From Leptodontidium sp. MPI-SDFR-AT-0119 (taxonomy: Eukaryota > Ascomycota > Leotiomycetes > Helotiales > Leptodontidiaceae): a stretch of DNA of 64,000 nt. A model generated the notes under the pieces. That model was not told the DNA's origin. It saw only the letters and a list, made by a program, of their open reading frames with translations, and did not search any database. A program made the translations under genes and the position numbers. How positions within the stretch are numbered: position 1 is the first letter of the stretch; the number at the start of each line of letters is the position of its first letter. Shown in pieces: positions 11,704 through 21,218 of the stretch. The stretch is taken from positions 1,922,001 to 1,986,000 of the forward strand of contig JAHLEZ010000013.1 of the NCBI GenBank assembly GCA_020726505.1, given 5' to 3'.

Positions 11704-13348
11704 TCATTTGTAGCGTACACCACCGGGGGTTCCCTTCGGCGGGACCTCTGGCGGCGTGTCTGATAGTTGTGGTTCATTCATCTGCTGAAGCTCAACAAAG
11801 CCTTCTTCATTGTTTGCACGTCTACGCCCTGAATTTGAACTTGGTGGTATTGATGCCAGCTGTTTATCGCTAGAATAGCCAATCGAAGTGAGGAATGCTC
11901 GAGGGTAGATGCGTATGAGGAGGCTTCGAAGTGCGGGAAAGCACGAGCAGACCATAGCAACGGCAAGTTCGACGATAGTCCATATAACAACGTTGACGTA
12001 GTCCCCTGAAAGAGGTTAGCTTTTGGGGGAAATGATTGTGAGTGAGTGCAGGCGATTTACAGGATGGGTCCAGTGAATTCCCAAAGGATAGCAAGGACTT
12101 GAGGCGGATCATCGACACCACACAACCACTTGATTCTGTTAGACATCTATCGGAAGGGAAGAAGCTTAGGCAACACTTACAAGCTTCCAACGGCAAACAT
12201 GAAGCCGATTCCAATCTTTTTCTTCCTCCCCATGTTCAGCCCCGCAAGCACTGGGAGGGGAAGAATGACAATGAGAAGGTCCTGGATAATGCTCATAGCA
12301 CTATTTGCGTATGCCAGTTTGTTGACATCCATGCATGTCCCTCCTCGAATTTCCCTGTTCCAAAAGAAGGCAACAGGATGGCAGGAGAAGACCGTCATGA
12401 AAAATATAATGGCCGTGCTCAGAGCAATCATCCCAATTGTCGCAAATATAGCGGTTCGAAACGACTTGTCCGGAAAGATACGAAGGTAGAGGAGTAGTAC
12501 GGAGATCTTTGTTGCGGCGAGGGTTATGACGTAGAAACTTTCGGCTATATACACTGATCAAGAGTTAAAAATGTTTTTTTCTCGGTAAGGTATGGGAACT
12601 TACAGCTCCGGAGGATATGCAATAGACTGCCATCCGCAAGATCCCAAATATGTTTACCAAAGCCTTCATTCGCCACTAAAACAATCAGCCAGTTCCTAAC
12701 AACAAGGCGGAACGGAACCTCTTACTAGAAATCGTGAAGGCAGTCGATGGGACAGATAAGAGCTATGCAATATCAGCACCAGCGAGAGATATCTGCTCAT
12801 CCACGAGCTTGATGCGTACCAAAGCCAGACTGACGATCCAGTCATCGATTCCAATTGTGCCAGACACCCACGTTCTTGATATCAACCTCAAAGCAATTGC
12901 AAGAAATGTCATGGCGAATAAAGTAGCAACGGTAACAATAAGCCCACCAGAGCGATTCGGATGCGGCAGCTGGCAAGTGGCAGCTTGCACTTTCGCAACA
13001 ACTAGATAGACCATTAGACAACAACACATGAAAATATAGACATACCGAAAAACTCACCGAGCTGGTCGTGCATTGTACAATTTTCCAACAGACATGCCAC
13101 CGTCAAGACCGGGAGAATTTTACTCTCGCATTGGCAAGCTGTATCCGCGAGCGAACAATTGGCCGCTGGCACTGTTACTACTAGACAAGAGAGCTGCAAA
13201 CCCATTAGCCAGAGGTCGGGCGTGATATAGATATATAAATGGAGCAACATACCCCACATTTCGTGATGTTTGCGATAGACCATTGTTGAGCACCGACAGC
13301 GGATAGTAAGGCCAGGACTGTGATAACTACTCCACAGTGGAGCCTCAT
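11704..13348 (-). CDS. CFEM-domain Pth11-like receptor (seven-transmembrane, rhodopsin-type fungal protein)
   Basis: Predicted plasma-membrane GPCR-like receptor; relatives include Pth11 of Magnaporthe, a surface-sensing protein. Eight exons read on the minus strand: 13348-13253, 13193-13058, 13001-12820, 12762-12726, 12675-12604, 12553-12181, 12128-12061 and 12005-11704, with all phases agreeing (421 residues). A signal peptide (MRLHCGVVITVLALLSAVGA) precedes a CFEM module with Cys in TKCGLSC, AANCS, TACQC, VACLLENC. The rhodopsin-type membrane domain follows, with RLISRTWVSGTIGIDDW, NEGFGKHIWDL, FYVITLAATKISVLLLYLRIF, GGTCMD, GCVVSMIRLKSL and VIWTIVELAVAMVCSCFPAL. The C-terminal tail is hydrophilic (from about residue 365). 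The intron ending at 12129 uses an AAG acceptor to restore the family GSFGC motif. Confidence 0.88.
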
Positions 13349-14613
13349 TGTGAAGCCCGTTCGCGATGAGCCTACAACATGCGAATTGGCAATGTCTTGA
13401 TCGATATATTTTGAGTTTTGTTAAATTTTTCAATTGAGCGGATCTCTTTCTGATAATGCCTCATATGTGCCGTAAACTGCCCCGGCCTTCAGGGGCAAGT
13501 GTGTAACTGCGTCGAGATTAGCTTCATTCGTGCCGTGTCAGGAAGACCAGCCACGGTTTCGCTAGGACTGTTCGGCCCAAGGGCTCGCTCGGACAAGTAA
13601 GCTTTACATGTGAACATGCAGCTACTAACCTGATGGCACATGATACAAGATTCTGACTGGCTGGCTCAACGGCCTGCAGTAAATACTTCGAAGTACCTCC
13701 GTAGTCCGTCTCATGTGGGCCGAGTGGAGAAAGCGATGCGAGATTTCGTTCCTGACCTGAGCAGCGTGGGAGGCGAGGCGAGGCGAGGCGAGTCGGCTAA
13801 GATGAAGTGGAGCCAATCAAGGACGGGGTAGAGGACGGGGAAGTGGGGTGACACAGAAACGGTTGTGGAGAGAGCGGGGAGAACTTAATCATCGGATCTC
13901 TTCTGTCGGGGGGAACAACCGATATGCGCTTGACGTGTTCGTATACAGTATCTTGCGAAGATGGCTGGCTGTTAACACCTGGGGTTCACGCTGGTCAGCT
14001 TGCTCGCGTAGGGTGACTGGAAAACATTATCATTGGAAGTAGTCTCGCCTTGTAGCTCGATGTGAGAAGGGAAGCTGTTTACTTCGTATTTACCGAACCG
14101 AACCCGAACCATACGAAGCCGGCCCGAATTGAAATCCGCAACAAGACCCTCGACTCCAAAAGTTATTGTACGTCTTTGCAGAGTCAATAAATCTAGATAT
14201 TTTATGCATTTGACATTTAGATGTTAAAATTTAACCTCTATTAGAGAAAATTCAATTTAATAGTGAAATTCCTCGGATGCACGCATTTAAAAAGAGGGGG
14301 GGGGGGGGTTGGTGTTTCTCGTCAAGCTTTCAAATGGACGGATTTCAATTCGGGCCGCCTTTGCATTCCGTAGTCTTTTCTTTGATCTTCGTTTTCGTTC
14401 TTATCGGTACGAAGAGCGTTGATCAAAACAAGAGACGTCCCCGTGCAGGGAGCAGAAGAGGTACCCCGTGCAAGTTTCACGGGGTACTTACAGTAGGTAC
14501 AGCTGTTATGTTTTACCCCCTGTTGACAGGGAGTCCCCCGCAACACCCAAATTCAACACAACAAAACTTCTTCAATAGAGGTGCAAATCGAATATAAAAA
14601 AAAATTGGCTCTA
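13349..14613. other. Gene-free interval
   Basis: Contains a tandem GGCGA run near 13770-13790, a G-run of about 13 at 14296-14308 and the hairpin listed separately. Open frames here lack coding signal. It probably includes the promoter of the receptor gene. Confidence 0.5.
14461..14487. repeat. Perfect 10-bp inverted repeat with 7-nt loop
   Basis: GTACCCCGTG (14461-14470) and its exact reverse complement CACGGGGTAC (14478-14487) flank a 7-base spacer. It lies about 125 bp outside the MITE. Function unknown; it could be a transposon-end remnant or a protein-binding palindrome. Confidence 0.7.
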
Positions 14614-14780
14614 TCCCTTCGTCCGCTGAGACATTTGCCAACGCTAAGCAGGGGAGCAAAGCAAGGGTTCTAATTGGTGTAAGAATGGGTCCTAGTTGAG
14701 CCTCATCCTCTGGCGAATAACAGCTTCTCGTCTATGCCCTTGCTAGCACTGGCAAATTTCTCAGCGGACGAATGAAGGGA
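14614..14780. mobile_element. MITE-like element with terminal inverted repeats and TA duplication
   Basis: The left end (TCCCTTCGTCCGCTGAGACA, then TTTGCCA) is matched in reverse complement at the right end, with a 3-base insertion and a few mismatches, over about 40 bp. TA lies directly outside both ends (14612-14613 and 14781-14782), the target duplication of Tc1/mariner-type elements. At 167 bp with no coding capacity it fits a non-autonomous miniature element. No transposase is visible in the window. Confidence 0.75.
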
Positions 14781-14782
14781 TA

Positions 14783-15743
14783 CTCCCTAAACTAGGTGGA
14801 ATACAGTAATATAAATTTCATCGATTTTTCTTGTTGTTGTTGTAGTTACAAGGGGAGAAAACAAGGGATAGCGGGTGGGAAAGGCGAACGCCGGAGAGAA
14901 CTAATTGCACCAATGGCAAATTATTTTCAGCTATGCTGCTTCGTTTTTATTCTTGCGAGATGGAGGTGGTTTAGTAATCTACGTAAACGGCAGCTACTGG
15001 GTAAGAAAAGAAGAAAGCACCAGAGTATTGACCGAAAGTCCCGGAGAAATTATATGACATTGAGTTGACAATTAGTAGGTGCAGGCGGGTGTTTCAAAAC
15101 AGGAACAAAGTTTTTGGAATTTCACCGATTTGAGGGCTTTGACGGTTTTGACAATACGGATAAGGTGACAATCGATATCATTACAAAATTTCATTCTGGT
15201 CTAATAAACAGACTCCTAAAAACACCTCTGCGGCAAAAGCATTACTTGAAGGAGATGTATGAGCCTTAATGCCATGGCTCCCCTTGCTTGCCGTCAGAGA
15301 GGCTCTTCCAAAAAGTCCCTTCTTGCGTAGTCAAGCGATTGGTGAAGTACGAATTGCTCGTCTGAAGTAGGCGCACGAATGAGTGGCTCAAAAGGCATAA
15401 TTTCATGAATGGCCAAGACCAGAACTCTCTAGGACTCACACGGACCTCTCTCCACATTTTCGTTGACATCTTCACAAGCTAAGTGCACATTTGCTTCGCA
15501 ACCTGGCCGAGCGCCCCGCATCTGGTTCGGGTCCCCGTAACCTGTGAATAATCCAACCAAAGATGCCGTGTAGGGCCTATAATTGACGTGGCAATATTAC
15601 AGTGCTCTGAGAATCGAATCTTGCCAGAGGAAATCCCCAAAAGGTCGCCCTTGGATATAGGGACGACAGGAAAGACGCTGGTCGAATTGATTAAGCTTTG
15701 AAGTGGGCGCTAAGCGAGGTGGCCGGAATGGGGGAGCCGGAAT
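14783..15743. other. Gene-free interval between the MITE and a broken gene
   Basis: Holds the 43-bp dispersed repeat copy at 15024-15066. The open frames at 14796-15068 and 15266-15475 show no domain or splice support. Confidence 0.5.
15024..15066 (+). repeat. 43-bp dispersed repeat, copy 1
   Basis: Begins AGTATTGACCGAAAGTCCCG and ends GACATTGAGTT. It is identical to 26590-26632 except for one T/C difference. Flanking sequences of the two copies are unrelated. The element it belongs to is not recognised. Confidence 0.85.
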
Positions 15744-16123
15744 CTAGGTGCACGGATTTAGCTTCTCTAACTTATCTTGTAGGAAAAGCCCCCGTACGCA
15801 GACGGTGGTAGAACCACATCCTGCTCTGTATCTTTTGATGCCATTCTGTTGTTCACTGTAACCTTACACTCGATTGTGTAGTGTATATAGCTCGGCGGAT
15901 CGTCATTGTAAGCTCTCTCTTTATCCCAGTCAGTTAGCTGACAAAAAGCAAGTTTCTCCGGCCGCATTTGTGTTTGTTGCTGGCTGCAAGTATCTTTTTC
16001 GGCACCTGCATTCACTGCTCCGTGGACTACCTCTCTGCCTTCTATTTGCCACGAATCGCATGGATCATCTTGCTCATATAAATCGAATCCAAAAGAGTCT
16101 TGGGGCGGATAAGGACTACTCAT
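15744..16123 (-). pseudogene. Conserved fungal protein of unknown function, truncated by a homopolymer frameshift
   Basis: The minus-strand frame from the ATG at 16123 gives 118 residues. Its core (LTDWDKERAYNDDPPSYIHY, then ECKVTVNNR and SKDTEQDVVLPPSAY) matches a widespread uncharacterised fungal protein type. After PSAY the frame goes off pattern. A one-base shift within the G5 run (C run 15789-15793 on the plus strand) restores a family-like LFLQDKLEKL tail, which then stops at 15744. It is either a pseudogene or a natural truncation; a base-calling error in the G run would also explain it. Confidence 0.5.
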
Positions 16124-16306
16124 TGTTGTGACGGGTTTTCAGAAGGGGTTGTTGAAGACAACACTCTGGCGTAAACTCGTACTCGAGTAAGGTGGGGTGA
16201 AACTCTCTTGCCGTCCGCAGGCTAGCAAGCCACTACCGATGCGGTAAACAGGCTGTTCAACCCGTGCTATGAGTGATCCTGTCAGCCGGCGAGACATCGC
16301 AAAGCT

Positions 16307-16625
16307 GTGCCTTGTGTTCTTGGGGTTGTGTTGGGAGTTGGATATATCGGCGTAAATCAATATTTTCAATACTCTCATCTCGGATTTGTATCGCAAGAAA
16401 GCTGCGTCCGCAGTCGCGGCGAATTGGCCGGTGAGGTGTCTCATGGGGGCAGCGATGTCTGCAATCATTCAGCCGGGAATAGACGCGGTTGGTACAAGTT
16501 GGTCATACACGATCATCAGCTTACTCTATGTCGGGTTGTCGCCGTTGCTGTTGCTTATCATGCAGAAAGGAATGAAATCGCGGAAAGATATACGGGGAAA
16601 AAAGGACCAGCAGGCCATTGTTTGA
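16307..16625 (+). pseudogene. MFS transporter, C-terminal remnant
   Basis: The frame ending at 16625 reads NTLISDLYRKKAASAVAANW, then a membrane segment (MGAAMSAIIQPGIDAVG), a second (IISLLYVGLSPLLLLIM) and a basic tail. This is the last part of a major facilitator superfamily drug/H+ antiporter. A TAA lies in frame a few codons upstream. The preceding membrane-like stretch (VLGVVLGVGYIGV) is in another frame, so the fragment is broken. The rest of the roughly 500-residue transporter is not found upstream. Confidence 0.75.
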
Positions 16626-16680
16626 TAATATTTAAGACGCTTCGATATTCAAATATAACAACTCGAGACATTTGGTCTGC

Positions 16681-17517
16681 CTACTTGACGATCGCACAGC
16701 AATCATCTTCACCATCAATCTCATCATCAAAACTCATCACTTGCGCTCCAACATCCCCACCCACTACATCCTCTCCCGCCACCGAAATCTCAAGCGGAAG
16801 CCCAGCCTTCGACTCCGTACTCCCCGCCTCGAACATCGCTCCCTTTGCATATCCCTCATCCTTCAATGGCTTCTTCTTCGAGCACGTAATCTTCCTCACC
16901 TGATACGCAAACACGAAATCATCACTCCCCTCAAACGCCGTATCCTTAACCTTCTTACTCGACACCTCTGCTTCCGGCCCAGCTTTTACTGGGATTCCAA
17001 TCCCCGTCCCATCAACCATCGCTTTCACAGTTCCGCCTTTCTCTCCCTTGTCCTCACAGTTCACACTCGCGCCCCTTGCTACCTTGACGCCAGTAATCAT
17101 ATACACTGGTTTCCTGAACCTTCCAGCTTCCAGGAACCTCTTAACGCCCGTGAGATCTACGCTCTGCTGGATGTAAGACTTCGCTGCTGCAGGAGCAAGC
17201 CAGATAAATGAAGTATCTACTTTTTCGATAGTGTAGGTATCATTCTTGATGCGGGAGAAATTGACGCTGCCTCCGAAAGTCGCGCCTTCTAGAATCTGGG
17301 CCCATATTCCGAATTTGCCGTCGCGGACTTGGCCACGGGTTGCTGTGAAGCCTGTTTTGGAGGTGGATTTGAGGATGGGGGAGGGGACTTCTAGACGATC
17401 GTCTGCGTTGAGGGAGGAGAGCGGGTCAGAAGGGTCTGAGAGGATGTGTCCCAGTTGGATGGCATCGTCCGGGGCGTTGTCGAAGTCTCGAACGAGGAGA
17501 TAGGACTTGGTTGTCAT
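16681..17517 (-). CDS. Gasdermin-like pore-forming protein (HET-Q1/RCD-1 type)
   Basis: Predicted executioner of regulated cell death: after cleavage the N-terminal domain would form membrane pores. Single exon of 278 residues, about the size reported for fungal gasdermins. No database name could be checked. I base the call on the second half of the fold, where RKPVYMITGVKVARG (about 136-149) is followed by a glycine-rich stretch, then SSKKVKDTAFEGSDDFVFAY (186-205) and QVRKI. This is the gasdermin-N order of paired strands before the hinge. A basic patch (KKK, 214-216), a short linker with Phe229 and an acidic tail (about 247-272) follow, ending in a Cys-Cys pair (273-274). Fungal gasdermins have such short tails instead of the large mammalian C-domain. 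The next gene upstream on the same strand encodes a subtilisin-type protease, the usual partner. Confidence 0.72.
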   Translation of the reverse strand: MTTKSYLLVRDFDNAPDDAIQLGHILSDPSDPLSSLNADDRLEVPSPILKSTSKTGFTATRGQVRDGKFGIWAQILEGATFGGSVNFSRIKNDTYTIEKVDTSFIWLAPAAAKSYIQQSVDLTGVKRFLEAGRFRKPVYMITGVKVARGASVNCEDKGEKGGTVKAMVDGTGIGIPVKAGPEAEVSSKKVKDTAFEGSDDFVFAYQVRKITCSKKKPLKDEGYAKGAMFEAGSTESKAGLPLEISVAGEDVVGGDVGAQVMSFDDEIDGEDDCCAIVK

Positions 17518-17919
17518 GATACCGGCGGAGAATAAGGTCGAGGACCCTGCTCCGGAATAGCTTCAACTCTCCTTTGACTCCTCTTCTTCATTCTCAAGAT
17601 ACTGAGTGAGGCTGATATGCAAGGCGGGTTCTAGTGATTTTCCATGCATGAGTCTGTCATGTGGTCGAGAGCCATTCGTCAGAAACCGTGCATCATGCAG
17701 CACAGCCCTGCGGAGGTCGCCAATCCTGTCGGAGCTCTGAAATATCCCGGGAGAAAGTTCAATAAAACTCAAGTACTGGAATTCGTATGGAGGTATACGA
17801 TCGTGGTCAATCGGCTACTGTTAACAGTAGAAATTGGAGTCACTGTACTCCTGTTCGATTGTAATCTTATGATGGCCAATTTGATTCAGTTTCCAGTCGC
17901 TCGGCCTTTGAAACGTTCC
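17518..17919. other. Spacer between protease and gasdermin genes
   Basis: About 400 bp between the protease stop codon and the gasdermin start, both on the minus strand. It presumably contains the gasdermin promoter. No further coding signal seen. Confidence 0.5.
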
Positions 17920-20900
17920 TCATATCTCCCTTAAGACCTCAAGGATATTTTCGCAGATAAACGAATGACTCTTCTCCAAAGACAAGAACTTCCACGGCTT
18001 AATGTAATAATAACCTCTCCTCTCTTCAGCCAATAATTTCAAAACAGCCTTCATACCTTCACAACTATGCAGCCTACTTGCTTCTGGATACTTGTCGGCA
18101 GGCAACTTTTGCATCACGTATTGGAGGATTACAGCCGCAATGCCCGCAGTAATTGGTGTTGCAAATGATGTTCCGGACTTTCGTTGGGTATAACCAAAAC
18201 CAAGTTGAAAAGGCCATGAAGACTCTACGGCCTCTCCCAATGTGGCAAAATTCTCACTCCGTGAGTCAGGAGTCGGATTGAAAGTCGAGCCGTTACCAAG
18301 GCCATCTGTAGAGTTAATAGTAATAATTCGAGACAGTTGGTTTGCTGGGTAAGCGATGCCTTGATTTCCTCCATTGTTTGATGCTGCGGCGAACATGATT
18401 TTATTTTTTGAATGAGCTACTTGAATAGCCTTCTGAATGGAGTCGATTCTTCTTGGAAATCCAAAAGACATTGTGATAATGTCTACATCGCAGTCATTCG
18501 CAGCCCAGTGGATAGCCTTAGATTCAGTTAGGAAAAGTCATTCACATTTTCCCATATCACTTACTTCTGCTACATAATCTGGATTCTCGAGATCATTGTT
18601 CTTCGCAATTCTTGCCACGAAGATATCAGAATCAGGCGCCACTTTCAGAAGCAAGGCTAATGTATGGGTTCCGTGGCCAGCTAGATCTTCGTCGGCCTCC
18701 CCACCTTCAACCCAGCTTCGCGTTCCTTTGATTCGTTCCGAATTTGCTCTGATGACTGGATCTTTTCGGTCAAACCCAGTGTCAAGTATCGCAACCCTGG
18801 CTCTTCTTCCGTTGGAATCTTCAGGGTCTTCGAGCAGATCGAGAACATGATTTTCAAAATCCATGAACCATTTATCAGACGAGCGCGTTGAACTTAGCTT
18901 GTCAGCGTGAGGACAACTGATGATAGTTCTCTTTGCTTACCTATCTGATGCTAACCCTCCCAACTCATCGTCGAATAGGTTGAATCGTGGGAGAAGTGAG
19001 GGCGCTTCGGGCAATGGTGGAATGAATGGCGGTAATAGCTCTAGCGAGACTGACGGCCCTCGACGAGGTGTAGTGGTCATTGGCACCGACATTACATTGA
19101 AGTAGTTAAAGTCAGGAGATCGCCGCGACATTGAAGCATTTCCACAGGGTAACATGCCACGTCTCACGGCTGGGGCATTCAAAAGCTCGTCCAAATCATC
19201 GACTGATATTTTGAAACCAGAAAGAAGCTCATCTTCGAGTGGCACAACGATGCTCTCATAAACAGTCTTTCTGAACCTTTCATGTTCGAAGGTTTCGCCC
19301 TTTGCGACAAACTTGCACTCAAGGCAAGCCTGTATCGCGGCTTTGTAGTTCTCATAAACGTCGTCACCACACTGTTCAAGCAACCAAAGCGCAGTAGTGT
19401 AGTCTGTATTGACGTTGACTTTACCGCCGCAGCCCGAAGCCTCTCTGTAAGACTCGATTGGAGCCCTGAATTCGAGCTCTAGGAGAAGAATTCCAAGGGC
19501 AAGAATACCTGGGTGTGGATGAATTCTGTGTAGGGCCTGTTGATCTTGGTCGCATGTCGCCTTCTCAAACCGACTGGAGATGTATGGGCGTCGTATATCA
19601 ACTGCTGATGGGTTGGCAGACTCATAGAAGAACATAATACTGTTCTTGTCCCATTCCCGGTTCATCCAAGGTGATTCGCACATTTGTAGCATAGCATATG
19701 CCAATATCACACCCAGTATTCTCGTTTCTTTCTGCGAGAATATCCTGTGGCTTTGAAGAAGAGACGCCAGGGTTACATTTGGGTTGGAAAGGGCGATAAG
19801 ACCTTTCTTTTTCAATGGGGGTATCTGGAATATGTCTCCATTATCGACGAGAACATTCAGACAAAACTGGTCAAGCTGTGCCTGCTGGATGGGATGGCAG
19901 ATGGTGCTGATGATTTCTCTGACTGGGTAATCTGGTATGTCTTCGTCTGTGTCCTCGATCATGAATTCGATCTTGGTCTTTGTCGGTTGGCTTGGAAAGT
20001 CAGCGAGTGCCCTCTTCTGCATCAAGCCTTCTGGGCTACAAATAGCAACTTACACCTTTGGGACAAGAACGCAGAAGCTGCTTTCCTGCCATCTGTAAGG
20101 CAGACAGTTTGTAGACAATAAGATTTCGAACTCTATGCGTTCATTGGACTTATCGAACTTTCGGTTTGTTGCGAGTCGAACATTTGCCTCGTGAGGCATC
20201 GAGCAGGTGCAGGACCAACGACGGGATAAGACATCATGAAGAGCACAGCCTAGCCTTCGAATCTTGGAAGAAGGTGGCTTTCTAGTGGATTTAGTCGCTG
20301 GGGTAATAGAAGGTGACCGACGGAGTTTGTTAAGCAATTTTTCCAACTTTTTGTTCTTTCTTTCAATTCGACTGTGGAGTCTCGTCCAATTCTTCTCTTT
20401 TTCTCCCACTTCCAAGAATTTATATGATTCGGAAATGTTCTTGCTGTCCTGCACAAGGGCCTTTTGGTACTGTAGGAGGGTTTCTAGTCTCGGGTAGTTC
20501 GAAGGTCTCGACCTCTAAGTGGAGTTAGTCATGGAACGATCAGCAGAACCGCAAGTCGATTCGCATTTGCAAGTACCTTTGTTTTGGCAGCAGACAGTAA
20601 GTCCCAGCTAATTAGACCTTCCAGAATAGCTAAAACTTCTTCGAGAACTCCTATGCATTCCTTGGGCAACTGATCTGCAGCGTTGCCCCGAGCGAAATCC
20701 AGACGAAGGCAGAGGACTACAACCTCAAAGCGAAAGCTCGTGTAGAATGACACCTTGATTGCATTCAAAAGGATATCCTCTGAACGAAGCACGGCGTCTG
20801 CGGCGGCTCCAAACCAGGGAAGAGTTGCTAATGCTAAGGGCAGAGGTTGGAAGGTCTGGGGATCATCGGACTCGGTGCTGCTGTCGTCACTGCTTCCACT

Positions 20901-20939
20901 GTCGCTGCTGTCGCTGAGATGGCGACGGGAGGTGGCCAT
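17920..20939 (-). CDS. DUF7580-subtilisin (peptidase S8) protein, HET-Q2-like partner protease
   Basis: Predicted intracellular serine protease with a fungal sensor-type N-terminus. Five exons read: 20939-20577, 20514-20054, 19990-18941, 18892-18565 and 18516-17920; phases agree throughout and give about 932 residues. No signal peptide. Residues 1-120 are Ser/Asp-rich, then helical. A basic coiled segment (KNKKLEKLLNKLRR) precedes the Cys motif SCTCSMPHEANVRLATNRKF. The DUF7580 core follows (ILGVILAYAMLQMCESPW; GILALGILLLELEF; AAIQACLECKF). The S8 domain is complete: Asp662 in VAILDTGFD, His698 in GHGTH, oxyanion Asn781 in AAASNNGGN and Ser851 in SGTSFATPITAG. The exon 2/3 junction has an alternative in-frame splice (GCAG acceptor near 20003). 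Its gasdermin neighbour suggests the substrate. Confidence 0.88.
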
Positions 20940-21218
20940 TCTGCCATAATTTGGTCGATATCCGTGGTGTCTTGGTGACTTGAGGTGACTTGAGGTTGTT
21001 CTTTTCTCCGTTGTCGCTGTCCTCCAAAGGTCATTTGGTGATAGCCTCGCGGTCCCGCATCTGCTTTAGCGCTTGAACTCCTGTCAGCTGAATCTTGTCA
21101 CCCAACAGATAACACATTGAACACTTCTAAAAGCTCTTATAACGTCGCAAAGCAACCTTGGAAACTCTTGGATGAGAGCTCTCCCTTATTAGGGTAGGCT
21201 TGGAACAAGCTTTGAAAG
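20940..21218. promoter_or_regulatory. Divergent promoter region of protease and zinc-finger/PNG1 genes
   Basis: A 279-bp gap separates two start codons pointing away from each other, so both promoters must lie here or overlap. It includes a repeated TGACTTGAGG near 20976-20996. No specific factor site identified. Confidence 0.5.

Noticed and set aside
12042..13009. Plus-strand open frames over the receptor gene
   Set aside because: Shadows of the minus-strand CFEM receptor exons, whose phases and family motifs are consistent.
16672..17211. 179-codon plus-strand frame opposite the gasdermin
   Set aside because: Antisense shadow with Arg/Leu/His-rich composition; the minus strand has the family motifs.
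16681..17517. Alternative reading of the 278-residue protein as a generic fungal beta-rich protein (aegerolysin or lectin-like)
   Set aside because: The order of the conserved strands, total length, short acidic tail and protease neighbour fit gasdermin better, but this remains to be tested by structure comparison.
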